A model generated the notes under the pieces. It made no database searches. It was not told where the DNA came from and was given only the letters and a program-made list of their open reading frames with translations. From positions 45,782 to 109,781 of the forward strand of contig JASDDH010000010.1 in assembly GCA_030407505.1 (NCBI GenBank): a DNA stretch of 64,000 nt. Direction: 5' to 3'. The translations under genes and the position numbers were made by a program. This DNA comes from Planococcus sp. APC 4015. GTDB taxonomy: Bacteria; Actinomycetota; Actinomycetes; Actinomycetales; Microbacteriaceae. Shown here one piece after another: positions 7,523-14,845 of the stretch (positions are counted from its first letter, which is position 1; every line of letters begins with the position of its first letter).

Positions 7523-9328
7523 TCAGACCCCGCCGCCACCTCCGCCGCCGCCACCCCCGCCGGCCGAGCCGCCGCCGCTCGACCCGCCCGAACTCGACGA
7601 CGACGAGCTCGACGACGAGAGCGTCGAGATGCCGGTAGAGAACGACGCCGCGTTGAACGCACTGGTGCCCGCGTACCATCCGGGCGAGCCGTCCGCGCCG
7701 TAGAAGACGGCGAGCTGCTCCGCCCAGTCCTTCTCCTGGCCGAACACCACGGCGTACGGCAGCAGGGCTTCGTAGAGCTTCAGCATCTGTCGCGGGTCGT
7801 TCGTGTCCACCGCTGCGCGCTCGGCTCCGGCGGGCGACTGCAGCATCCGGATGCGATCCGCCTCGGCCCACTCGATGAACTGCTGGAGTCCCTTCAGGTG
7901 GTCGCGGGTCTCGGCTCCGGCCGCGGTGAGCGGTTTGCGCACGACGAGCCCCGTCACGACGAAGATCAACACGAACGACACGATCATGAGCACGATCGGA
8001 ACCGGCGCGAAGACCCCGTCCCAGAGCGCGACGATCCCGAAGACGAACACGAGCACGGCGGCGACGATCGCCGCGACGACCGGCAGCGCCCGCCACCGCG
8101 AGGCCACCGGTCGCCGCAGCCCGCGCCGGTCGAGCTCGGTCGTCGCGGATTTCAGGATGGCCTGGGCCGCCGTCGAGAACCGGGTGTCGGTGCGTCCGAA
8201 CTCGAACTCCTCGCCGGGGCGGCCCGCCGGGAACAGTCCGCTGAGCAGCATCCTGCCGTCGCCGTCGGCCAGCGACGGGTCCACGAGCTGAGCCTTGAGC
8301 TTGCCCCGGGTGCCGAACACCCCCGGCTCGCCCTCGATGATGCGGATGCTGCCGACCACCGCCTGCTCGAGCACCTCGGCCGGGATCGCCTTCGTCGTGC
8401 GGTTGAGCAGCACGGCGCTCTCGAGCGCGTCGACGCCCGGCGGGGGCGTGTACTCGGCGATGATCGTGGGCCGCCCGGGCTCGTCGCGCAGATACCGGGA
8501 TCGCACGACGATCGCCCCGATCAGCGCGGCTGCGGCGCCGAGACCGGCGACACCCTGCATCCACCCCCAGCCGGACGCGAGGTAGGACCGGTCGAACTCG
8601 GCGAAGGTGTCGGGCTCGAACGCCACCGCGACCGTCATCGTCTCGTACGGGGCGAGACCCGTGGCCGTCGCGGTGGTGGTGAGTCCGCCGGCATCCGTCG
8701 AGATCTCGCACGCATCGGTCGCCCCGGCATAGCCGACGTAGCAGGATGCCGCGCCCGTCACCGAGCCGGCGAGGTCGTCGTCGACCGTGAGCGTCATCGA
8801 CACCTTCCCGAAGGGCTGCCGCCACTCGGTGCCGTTGACGTTCCAGTAGAACTCGTCGACCCCCGTGTCTGCGAAGAAGCGCGTGACGTTCTCGAGCGTG
8901 TAGGTGAAGACGTAGGTCTGTGCGCCCTGCACGTAGTCGTCGGCGCGCGACGTCATCGAGAACCAGCCGTCTTCCGAATCGGTCTCGGAAGCCCGGGGAG
9001 CGCCGTCCTCGTCGGTGATCGAGATGAGCCGCGGGTGATGCGGGACGCCGTTGTCGGCATCCGGGATCAGCCGCCGCATGCCTCGGTTCTGGTCGTACTC
9101 GGGGAACACCGCGACGAAGGTCTCCACGACCGTGAGCCGCGACGTCCCGTCGTCGGCGCGCGACAGGTCGTACTCGACATCGAGGCTCGCGAAGGTGAAG
9201 GCGTCCACATCGGTCGATACCGGCGGCGGGAGCTCGGAGGAGCAGGCCGCGAGCCCCCCGGCGGCGCCGACGGCGAGGATGAAGACGCAGAGCGCCCGCG
9301 CGAGGAGTCGTCCGGCAGCTCGGGTCAT
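7523..9328 (-). CDS. DUF2207 domain membrane protein
   Basis: The 601-residue protein starts with a signal-peptide-like segment with a lipobox-like LAAC, followed by an extracellular beta-rich DUF2207 domain and then transmembrane helices near the middle and in the C-terminal half. The tail is a low-complexity run of serine then glycine, a known hallmark of DUF2207 proteins. The biochemical role of the family is unknown; it is thought to act at the membrane. I placed the start at the ATG at 9328, because it begins the signal peptide and a TAGGCT hexamer lies 7 bases upstream; a longer frame would run antisense through the MarR gene. Confidence 0.85.
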   Translation of the reverse strand: MTRAAGRLLARALCVFILAVGAAGGLAACSSELPPPVSTDVDAFTFASLDVEYDLSRADDGTSRLTVVETFVAVFPEYDQNRGMRRLIPDADNGVPHHPRLISITDEDGAPRASETDSEDGWFSMTSRADDYVQGAQTYVFTYTLENVTRFFADTGVDEFYWNVNGTEWRQPFGKVSMTLTVDDDLAGSVTGAASCYVGYAGATDACEISTDAGGLTTTATATGLAPYETMTVAVAFEPDTFAEFDRSYLASGWGWMQGVAGLGAAAALIGAIVVRSRYLRDEPGRPTIIAEYTPPPGVDALESAVLLNRTTKAIPAEVLEQAVVGSIRIIEGEPGVFGTRGKLKAQLVDPSLADGDGRMLLSGLFPAGRPGEEFEFGRTDTRFSTAAQAILKSATTELDRRGLRRPVASRWRALPVVAAIVAAVLVFVFGIVALWDGVFAPVPIVLMIVSFVLIFVVTGLVVRKPLTAAGAETRDHLKGLQQFIEWAEADRIRMLQSPAGAERAAVDTNDPRQMLKLYEALLPYAVVFGQEKDWAEQLAVFYGADGSPGWYAGTSAFNAASFSTGISTLSSSSSSSSSSGGSSGGGSAGGGGGGGGGGGV

Positions 9329-9335
9329 GAGGAAG

Positions 9336-9341
9336 AGCCTA
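9336..9341 (-). promoter_or_regulatory. -10 element, leaderless start of the DUF2207 gene
   Basis: On the minus strand TAGGCT is followed by seven bases and the ATG. It sits back-to-back with the MarR promoter within 43 bases. Confidence 0.45.
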
Positions 9342-9358
9342 GAGCGGCCCGTTGGTCG

Positions 9359-9364
9359 TACCCT
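9359..9364 (+). promoter_or_regulatory. -10 element, leaderless start of the MarR gene
   Basis: TACCCT, seven bases, then ATG, with no Shine-Dalgarno sequence. Confidence 0.45.
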
Positions 9365-9371
9365 TATCCCC

Positions 9372-9821
9372 ATGAACGATCGTCGTCTGGCAATAGCCGC
9401 GTGGGAGAGCCTGTTCCGCGCGCAGCACGAGGTCTTCGAAGAGATCAGCTGCGACTTCGACGACACCGGACTGTCCCAGGCCGAGTACGACGTGCTCCTC
9501 ACCGTGACGCGCGCCGAGAACCGCACCGCACGCCTGCGGGACGTCACCGCAAACATGCTCATCAGCCAGCCGAGCGTGTCGCGCCTGGTCGACCGCATGG
9601 TCGGGCGCGGCCTCGTCACGAAGCGCCCCGATCCCGATGACGGCCGCGGGTCTCTCGTGCAGGCGACGGATGCCGGCGCCACCGCGTTCCGACACATCGC
9701 GACCGCTCACGGCGCGTCGATCGCCCAGCGCATGGCGATCCTCAGCCCCGCCGAGCTCAGCCAGCTGCGGGAGCTCACGACCAAGCTCCGCAGAGCACCG
9801 GGCCCCGACGCGGACTGCTGA
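9372..9821 (+). CDS. MarR family transcriptional regulator
   Basis: The 149-residue protein carries a winged helix-turn-helix: LRDVTANMLISQPSVSRLVD is the recognition region and the segment with DPDDGRGSLV is the wing, which holds the D-x-R signature of MarR proteins. It is divergent from the DUF2207 gene with only 43 bases between the start codons, so it may control that gene as well as itself. No clear palindrome is visible in the short gap. The ligand is unknown. Confidence 0.88.
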   Translation: MNDRRLAIAAWESLFRAQHEVFEEISCDFDDTGLSQAEYDVLLTVTRAENRTARLRDVTANMLISQPSVSRLVDRMVGRGLVTKRPDPDDGRGSLVQATDAGATAFRHIATAHGASIAQRMAILSPAELSQLRELTTKLRRAPGPDADC

Positions 9822-9822
9822 C

Positions 9823-10116
9823 CTAGCGGGTCGCCGGATTCGACGCGGCTCCGTCGAGCCACAGGGTGTCGGATGCGTCGGCGTGCGCACCCCCCGAATC
9901 GACGTGCTCGGCGTCGATCTTCGGGCCTTTCGTGATCACGTGCACGAGCGCCATCGCGTGACCGCGACCGAGGCCGTAGTCCGCTGCGAGCCACGCGACG
10001 ATCTCGCCGGCCTTCGTGCCGGGACCGAACCCCTTGTCGCCCGCGAGCTCAATGAACCGACGCGGCGTCACACCCGTCTTCGCCTCGATGTTGTCGAGAT
10101 ATGCCTGGAACGACAT
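9823..10116 (-). CDS. DUF4287 domain protein
   Basis: A 97-residue protein with the DUF4287 pattern: SFQAYLDNIEAKTG at the start, then a helical segment with GEIVAWLAADYGLGRGHAMA. The function is unknown; similar small proteins are common in actinobacteria, sometimes fused to a DUF5655 domain. GGAGGCGG precedes the ATG. It lies 23 bases after the Asp23-like gene at 10140 and may be the last gene of the sigma-factor operon, although its family has no established link to envelope stress. Confidence 0.8.
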   Translation of the reverse strand: MSFQAYLDNIEAKTGVTPRRFIELAGDKGFGPGTKAGEIVAWLAADYGLGRGHAMALVHVITKGPKIDAEHVDSGGAHADASDTLWLDGAASNPATR

Positions 10117-10139
10117 GATCCGCCTCCGTGCCGAGATGT

Positions 10140-10481
10140 CTAGGCGATGCGGGAGATCTGGATGCGGACTGTGGCGTCGGCATCCTCGGGGATCTGTGCG
10201 AGCAACGCGTCGGCCACCCGTGTCGCCGTGTGGGGGGCGGGCGTGTCGCGACGGATGCCGATCCTCGCGGTGATCATCTCGCCGGCCGCGTCGCTCAACA
10301 CGTCGACGCGGTGGGGGTTGTCGACCGCGGTCGTCACGATCGTCGCGATCAGCTGGGGCGCGAGGGTGAGCGAGGCTGTGGCGGGGAAGATGTCCCGCAC
10401 CCCGTCGATCTCGGCGACCGACGCGGTGAGGATCTCGGGGTCCAGCGGACCGTGCGGCTGGGGTGTGTCGATGTCGCGCAT
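10140..10481 (-). CDS. small Asp23/Gls24-like protein
   Basis: The 113-residue protein ends in a segment (about 30-113) with the alternating strand and helix pattern of Asp23/Gls24 proteins: EIDGVRDIFPA, an ITARIGI strand, TATRVADALLAQ as the long helix and a final VRIQISRI strand. Its ATG overlaps the stop of the upstream anti-sigma gene by 4 bases, so the two are coupled. It probably acts in the same envelope-stress pathway, perhaps by mixed assembly with other Asp23 proteins. The family call rests on pattern and context. Confidence 0.7.
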   Translation of the reverse strand: MRDIDTPQPHGPLDPEILTASVAEIDGVRDIFPATASLTLAPQLIATIVTTAVDNPHRVDVLSDAAGEMITARIGIRRDTPAPHTATRVADALLAQIPEDADATVRIQISRIA

Positions 10482-11083
10482 CAATTCGACTCCTCGAAGA
10501 CGACGTTGTTCAGTCCGTGCAGATCCTCGACCGTGACGTCGATGGATGCGATGTTGAGCTGGGTGTGCTCGGCGAGGGCGTCGGCCACTGCCTGACGCAG
10601 CGCGGCGGTCGCCTCGGGGATCGGCGTCTTCCAGGCGATGCTCGCTGTCACCGACACGTCGATCGGGGCGCCCGGCACCTCGATGTCCCCGTCGAGCCGG
10701 CAGCGCCCGACGATGACGCCGGGGGTCTCGTCGCCGACGCTCCGCATGAGCGACCGCAACGCGCCCTCGGTGATCGTGATCACCACCCGCGGGTCGGGGT
10801 GGGGCAGCGGCACCGAGCGACCGGCGCGCACCTCGTTCTGGATGGTCGACATGACCTGCTCCATCCAATTGGGCGGAGGCGCGGGAAGCTGCGCGGCATC
10901 CAGATCGATCAGATCCCGGGAGAGCTGCGACATCCCGGTGAGTGCCTGGAGCGCGTTCAAGCACTCCGGGCACGTCTCGATGTGTCGGTCGTATGGAATA
11001 CGGTCGGCCGACAGATACTCGCTGAGCTCTTCGATCGTCTTGCCGCAGTCCAAGGTGGGTGGTGTCTCTCGTGTCACCGCCAT
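10481..11083 (-). CDS. anti-sigma zinc-finger protein fused to an Asp23-like domain
   Basis: The 200-residue protein begins with a ZAS-type zinc site: C13, then H34-x3-C38-x2-C41 (in HIETCPEC), the pattern of soluble zinc-binding anti-sigma factors. The C-terminal part (about 95-195) matches Asp23/Gls24 (VVITITEGALR, VSVTASIAWKTPIPE, ALRQAVADALAEHT, IDVTVEDL). No membrane helix is visible. The GTG/ATG region overlaps the sigma-factor stop by 10 bases, the usual sigma/anti-sigma coupling. The fusion suggests that the Asp23 half senses the state of the Asp23 assembly while the zinc half holds the sigma factor; that is inference. Confidence 0.82.
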   Translation of the reverse strand: MAVTRETPPTLDCGKTIEELSEYLSADRIPYDRHIETCPECLNALQALTGMSQLSRDLIDLDAAQLPAPPPNWMEQVMSTIQNEVRAGRSVPLPHPDPRVVITITEGALRSLMRSVGDETPGVIVGRCRLDGDIEVPGAPIDVSVTASIAWKTPIPEATAALRQAVADALAEHTQLNIASIDVTVEDLHGLNNVVFEESN

Positions 11084-11634
11084 CCCTCCATCTGCGCGTA
11101 GATCGACGCGCGTGCTCTGGCCAGTTTGCCTCGTACCGTCGTGCGGGGGATGTCGAGTTCCTTCGCGATGTCGTCGTAGCTGAGTTCGGCGATCTCCCGC
11201 AGCAGCCAGCATTGGCGCAGGTCTTCGGGGAGCGTATCAAGGGCGGCGGCGAGCGCGCGCAGCTGGGCGTTCCGGATGGCCACGTTCTCGGGCTGGGTGT
11301 CGGTCGCCGTCGCCGCCTCGAGCATCGGGAGGGCGTCCTCGGGCGGCCGCCGGCGGATGTGCTTGAACGCGTGCCTGCTGGCGATGCGCATGAGCCAGGC
11401 CTTCACCGCGCTCGGATCGCGAAGCTCGGGCAGTCGACGCCACGCGGTGTACAGGGCCTCCTGCACCACATCGTCGGCTTCGCTGAGTGAACCGACGATG
11501 CGACTCACGTAGGCCCGCATGAGAGAACCGTGCCGGCGGATGAGCATTTCGAAGGCCGCTGTGTCGCCGTCCACCGCTCTCGCGACGAGTAGTTCGTCGG
11601 CGACGGTGTGCAGTCCCTCGGGAGCTTCGGCCAT
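11074..11634 (-). CDS. ECF-type RNA polymerase sigma factor
   Basis: The 186-residue protein has the two-domain ECF layout. Region 2 (about 25-95) contains EADDVVQEALYTAWRRL and WLMRIASRHAFKHIRR; region 4 (about 125-180) contains LPEDLRQCWLLREIAELSYDDIAKEL and a C-terminal helix-turn-helix. Region 3 is absent. It is followed by an overlapping zinc-finger anti-sigma gene and is divergent from the Asp23 stress operon, which is its most likely target. No Shine-Dalgarno sequence is obvious before the ATG. Confidence 0.93.
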   Translation of the reverse strand: MAEAPEGLHTVADELLVARAVDGDTAAFEMLIRRHGSLMRAYVSRIVGSLSEADDVVQEALYTAWRRLPELRDPSAVKAWLMRIASRHAFKHIRRRPPEDALPMLEAATATDTQPENVAIRNAQLRALAAALDTLPEDLRQCWLLREIAELSYDDIAKELDIPRTTVRGKLARARASIYAQMEGWR

Positions 11635-11772
11635 GGGCTCAAAAACTTTCTCGAACTATTTTGTGACGTTTCCGCCGCACAGGGTCTCTTACCTGTAGAG
11701 CGAACATATCGCCCCGGATGCACGGCCTAGGCAGGCTTGCGTTCGTCCGTTCCAACCGTTAGAAGGACTGCA
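11635..11772. promoter_or_regulatory. divergent promoter region of the stress locus
   Basis: These 138 bases separate the sigma-factor gene from the first Asp23 gene and should hold promoters for both. It is more A+T-rich near the sigma gene (AAAAACTTTC, ACTATTTTGTGACG). AGAAGGA (11761-11767) is the ribosome-binding site of the Asp23 gene. I could not settle a convincing ECF -35/-10 pair. Confidence 0.5.
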
Positions 11773-12252
11773 ATGGCTACTGACAACCAGACCCCCGCCA
11801 CCTCCGCCCCCAAGCCCGTCGCGGGCGCTTCCCGCGTCGACCGCACCACCCCCGCTCTTCCCGTCACGGAGGACACCGCGGGTGGTCGCACGACCATCGC
11901 CGACGGCGTGGTCGCCAAGGTCGCCGGAATCGCCGCCCGCCAGGTCGCCGGCGTGTACGCCCTCGGTGGCGGCGGTGCCCGTGCCCTCGGCGCGATCCGC
12001 AGCGTCGTGAACGCCGATGACCTGACGCAGGGCGTCAAGGTCGACGTGGGTGAGACGCAGGCCGCCGCCGACATCACCATCGTCGTCGAGTACCCCGTGC
12101 CGGTTCACGAGGTCGCCGCCAACGTGCGTGCCGCCGTGACCAGCGCCATCTCGTCGCTCGTCGGCCTCGAGGTCGTCGAGGTCAACGTCGAGGTCAACGA
12201 CGTGCACCTGCCGTCGGACGACAACACCGAAGAGGAGTCGCGCGTCTCATGA
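11773..12252 (+). CDS. Asp23/Gls24 family envelope stress protein
   Basis: The 159-residue protein has an Asp23 domain from about residue 35: GGRTTIADGVVAKVAGIAAR, GVYALGGGG, the strand ITIVVEYPVPVHEVAANVR and the C-terminal VEVNVEVNDVHLP. In Staphylococcus Asp23 is an abundant membrane-tethered protein held by AmaP and induced by alkaline or envelope stress; here AmaP and DUF2273 genes follow in the same operon. I chose the ATG at 11773 because AGAAGGA lies 5 bases before it. It overlaps the next gene by 4 bases. Confidence 0.93.
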   Translation: MATDNQTPATSAPKPVAGASRVDRTTPALPVTEDTAGGRTTIADGVVAKVAGIAARQVAGVYALGGGGARALGAIRSVVNADDLTQGVKVDVGETQAAADITIVVEYPVPVHEVAANVRAAVTSAISSLVGLEVVEVNVEVNDVHLPSDDNTEEESRVS

Positions 12253-12437
12253 CCCCGACCGTCACCGGCGCCGTGATCGGCGTCATCCTCGCCGTGTCGA
12301 TCCTGCTGTTCGGGTTCTGGGGATTCCTCCTCGTGGCCCTGTTCATGGGTATCGGCGCGATCGTGGGGCGCATCATGTCGGGCCAGCTCGACGTGCGCGG
12401 TCTCGCGAACGCGTTCTCCGGCCGGCGCACCTCGTAA
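12249..12437 (+). CDS. DUF2273-like small membrane protein
   Basis: A 62-residue protein with two closely spaced hydrophobic segments (about 5-25 and 27-43), rich in glycine, followed by a basic tail. This is the form of DUF2273 proteins, which act beside Asp23 and AmaP as membrane anchors. It overlaps both neighbours by 1-4 bases, so expression is coupled to Asp23. Confidence 0.8.
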   Translation: MTPTVTGAVIGVILAVSILLFGFWGFLLVALFMGIGAIVGRIMSGQLDVRGLANAFSGRRTS

Positions 12438-12844
12438 TGGGTGCGGCAGGAGCCGGCCAGGCCGGCGGCGACCTCACGCGGGTCGCCGCCGGGGCGTCGC
12501 ACGACGCGCCGTCGCACCCTGGCCGCATCACCATCAAGGATCGCGTGCTCGTCAGGATCGCCGAAGAGGCCACCGCAGACACCCTGCGGATCGGTCGAGG
12601 TGATGTGTCGGCGGGGGTGTCGCAGGCGCAGGGCGGAATCGCCCTGACCATCCGCACCCCCCTCCCGATCCCCCATCTCGACGACACCGCGGCGATCGCC
12701 GCCGCGGTTCCGGTCTTGGAGCAGGTGCAGAACGCACAGGCTCAGCTGAAGGACCGGGTCGCGCAGCTCACCGGCCGCGACGTCACCCGAGTGAACATCA
12801 CCGTCACCGGTGCTGTCATCGCCCAGCAGAAGAGAGTGAAATGA
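12437..12844 (+). CDS. Asp23/Gls24-like protein, second copy in the operon
   Basis: A 135-residue protein with the Asp23 elements GRITIKDRVLVRIAEEA, GGIALTIRTPLPIP and VTRVNITVTG. It lacks the long N-terminal tail of the first copy. It overlaps the next gene by 4 bases (ATGA). Together with the first copy it may form mixed Asp23 assemblies at the membrane. Confidence 0.85.
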   Translation: MGAAGAGQAGGDLTRVAAGASHDAPSHPGRITIKDRVLVRIAEEATADTLRIGRGDVSAGVSQAQGGIALTIRTPLPIPHLDDTAAIAAAVPVLEQVQNAQAQLKDRVAQLTGRDVTRVNITVTGAVIAQQKRVK

Positions 12845-13425
12845 GCTCCCCCGTCTTCCGCCGCATCCTGCGACGTGAAACGCACTCGCCGCGCACGGTG
12901 GCGATGATCGTCGCCGTCGTGCTGCTGTTGGTCGTGCTCGTCTACATCGGCGTCGAGATCGTGCTGTACCTGGCTGCGCAGCCCGCGCTGCTGCTGGGTC
13001 CCGCAGCCGCGGCGACCTGGCTCGTCGGGCTGCCCACCGCAGCTCCGGCATGGCTGATCGTGGCCGCCGGCGTCGTGGTGGCCGTTCTCGGATTCGTCTT
13101 CCTGTTCCTCGCCGTCGCCCCCGGGCGCCTGTCGAAGCACCGGATGGAGTCCGAACAGCGCGCCGTGCTCGTCGACAACGGCGTCATCGCCGCGTCGATC
13201 GCGCAGCACGTGAGCGACGAGACCGGCATCGCCCGTGACGACATCACCGTCGGGGTGTCTCACCGCACCGTCGACGTCTCGGTGCGCGAGGCCGTCGGCG
13301 TGCCCGTCGACAAGGACCCGATCCAGCAGCTCGTGGCCGCCGAGGTCGACAGCTACCGGCTCACCCCGGCGCTGAAGACCCGCGTGCGCGTCATCCACCC
13401 GAAGCAGAACGAGGAAGACCGATGA
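12841..13425 (+). CDS. DUF6286-type membrane protein of the Asp23 cluster
   Basis: The 194-residue protein has two membrane segments (about 21-43 and 61-95), then a C-terminal domain that repeats the Asp23-like strand-helix pattern (ARDDITVGVSHRTVDVSVREAVGVP). It matches the DUF6286 proteins found beside Asp23 in actinobacteria. It overlaps the AmaP gene by 4 bases. It probably anchors or organises Asp23 proteins; this is inferred from context. Confidence 0.78.
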   Translation: MSSPVFRRILRRETHSPRTVAMIVAVVLLLVVLVYIGVEIVLYLAAQPALLLGPAAAATWLVGLPTAAPAWLIVAAGVVVAVLGFVFLFLAVAPGRLSKHRMESEQRAVLVDNGVIAASIAQHVSDETGIARDDITVGVSHRTVDVSVREAVGVPVDKDPIQQLVAAEVDSYRLTPALKTRVRVIHPKQNEEDR

Positions 13426-14036
13426 ACCGCACCAACCGCGCCCTGAACAGGATCGTCCTGTTCGTCGTCGGCGCGCTCTTCCTGGCGATCGGCGCGATCC
13501 TCATCGCCCTCGTCGCGTGGCCGACCGCGGTCGACTACTGGACGGGTGCCACGGAGGCCGGCGAGAGCTGGCTCGAGAACGCGGTCAGCGCCACCACGAT
13601 CGGCGCCACCACGATCAGCTGGATCGCCCTGGGCGCTCTCGCGATCATCCTTTTCCTCGTGATCCTGCTCATCGTCGTCCTCACCAGGCTCGGCGGCGGG
13701 CGCTCGCGGGCGGTGCTGCGCTCCTCGAGTGCGCAGAACCCCCTCGGCCGTGTCGTCGTCCAGGATTCGTTCGTGTCGGACGCATTGAAGAACTCCCTGG
13801 CCGAGCGCGACGAGATCCTGTTCTCGTCGGTGTCGGCTCACGAGGTGCGCGACACCCCGGTGCTCCACGTCAGCGTGACCCCCCGGCAGAACACGTCTCC
13901 CGCGCAGGTCGTTGCCGACGTCGACCGACTCGTCACCAACCTCGCCACCCTCACCGGTAGCGACGTTCCGACCTACATCTCGGTGCATTCCGGGCTGCGC
14001 GCGAAGCTCGCGCACGACCAGCGCCGGCTCGCGTGA
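13422..14036 (+). CDS. amaP: AmaP-like alkaline shock response membrane anchor
   Basis: The 204-residue protein has two transmembrane segments (about 9-32 and 62-88) and a C-terminal soluble domain containing VLHVSVTPRQNTSPAQVVADV. Length, topology and position in an Asp23 operon match AmaP, which tethers Asp23 to the membrane. It overlaps the upstream gene by 4 bases. The next gene begins 28 bases later and probably belongs to the same transcript. Confidence 0.8.
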   Translation: MNRTNRALNRIVLFVVGALFLAIGAILIALVAWPTAVDYWTGATEAGESWLENAVSATTIGATTISWIALGALAIILFLVILLIVVLTRLGGGRSRAVLRSSSAQNPLGRVVVQDSFVSDALKNSLAERDEILFSSVSAHEVRDTPVLHVSVTPRQNTSPAQVVADVDRLVTNLATLTGSDVPTYISVHSGLRAKLAHDQRRLA

Positions 14037-14064
14037 CCGCGATCACCCTCACCGAAAGACGACC

Positions 14065-14271
14065 ATGACCTACTTCCGCATCCTCTTCGTCGCCGCCGTG
14101 GCCTTCGGCGCCTACACGCTCGGCGCCCGCGCCGGCCGTGGCCGGTACCGCAGCATCAAGAAGAACGCCAAGAAGGCGTGGAACACCCCCGGAGTCCGCT
14201 CCGCGCGACGCACCGCCCGCAAGACCAGCAGGCGCGGGGGCCGCAAGCTCACCCGCGCCCTCACCGACTGA
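14065..14271 (+). CDS. small basic membrane protein of the stress operon
   Basis: A 68-residue protein with one N-terminal hydrophobic segment (about 4-22) followed by a very basic lysine- and arginine-rich tail. CGAAAGACG precedes the ATG at 14065. I do not recognise a named family. The basic tail could contact nucleic acid, acidic lipids or acidic Asp23 proteins. Position suggests a part in the same stress response. Confidence 0.7.
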   Translation: MTYFRILFVAAVAFGAYTLGARAGRGRYRSIKKNAKKAWNTPGVRSARRTARKTSRRGGRKLTRALTD

Positions 14272-14284
14272 TCAGGAGATCGCC

Positions 14285-14557
14285 ATGGACGCTGACATGA
14301 AGAAGACCCTCGACGAAGCCACGGACGCCGTCCAGAACGCCGTCGGTTCCGTGACCGACGCGACGAAGGACACCGCGTCCGACGTGATGCAGATCGCATC
14401 GGATGCCGCCGACAAGGCGAGCGCTCTCGTGAGCGACGGTGTCACGAACGTGCGCAGCGCGTTCGACGACAACCCCGTACGCACCATCACGATCGCCGCA
14501 CTGTCCGTGGCCGGGCTGATCGCGATCATCACCGCGTTCGCCCGCCGCGCAGCCTGA
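14285..14557 (+). CDS. small amphipathic protein with C-terminal membrane helix
   Basis: A 90-residue protein: residues 1-62 form an alanine-, aspartate- and lysine-rich amphipathic helix reminiscent of YtxH/LEA-like stress proteins, and residues 68-86 form one membrane helix. CAGGAG precedes the ATG. It follows the previous gene by 13 bases. It is probably a tail-anchored stress protein. Confidence 0.75.
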   Translation: MDADMKKTLDEATDAVQNAVGSVTDATKDTASDVMQIASDAADKASALVSDGVTNVRSAFDDNPVRTITIAALSVAGLIAIITAFARRAA

Positions 14558-14609
14558 CCACACCACCGCACCGCGCCCGCGGTGCGACCCCCACAGAAAG
14601 GAGACCCTC

Positions 14610-14789
14610 ATGGGACTCGACGACAAGATCAAGAACGCCGCACAGGACGTCGCCGGCAAGGCCAAGGAAGCCCTCGGCAAGGCCACTGACAACGACAAGC
14701 TCGTGGCCGAAGGCAAGGCCGACCAGACCAAGGCCACGGTCAAGAAGACCGGCGAGAACGTCAAGGACACCCTGACCGGCGACAAGTAA
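14610..14789 (+). CDS. CsbD family stress protein
   Basis: A 59-residue hydrophilic protein starting MGLDDKIKNAAQDVAGKAKE, the CsbD signature. CsbD proteins are small general-stress proteins of unknown mechanism. GAAAGGAGA sits 6 bases upstream of the ATG. It is the last gene of the Asp23 cluster and is followed by a strong hairpin terminator, which closes the operon. Confidence 0.9.
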   Translation: MGLDDKIKNAAQDVAGKAKEALGKATDNDKLVAEGKADQTKATVKKTGENVKDTLTGDK

Positions 14790-14805
14790 GCCGCGTCAGC
14801 ACACC

Positions 14806-14838
14806 GATCCGCCCCCGGCATCGCGCCGGGGGCGGATC
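14806..14838. terminator. bidirectional terminator between the stress operon and sdaA
   Basis: Perfect 14-bp stem GATCCGCCCCCGGC / GCCGGGGGCGGATC with a 5-base loop. It can end both the plus-strand stress operon and the minus-strand serine ammonia-lyase gene. Confidence 0.8.
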
Positions 14839-14845
14839 TGTCGTC

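Noticed and set aside
7523..7620. Simple-sequence repeat of CCGCC/CCACC units
   Set aside because: It encodes the Ser/Gly-rich tail of the DUF2207 protein and is not an independent DNA repeat.
7358..9640. A 760-codon plus-strand frame opposite the DUF2207 gene
   Set aside because: It is antisense to a protein with signal peptide, membrane helices and the typical Ser/Gly tail. No recognisable domain.
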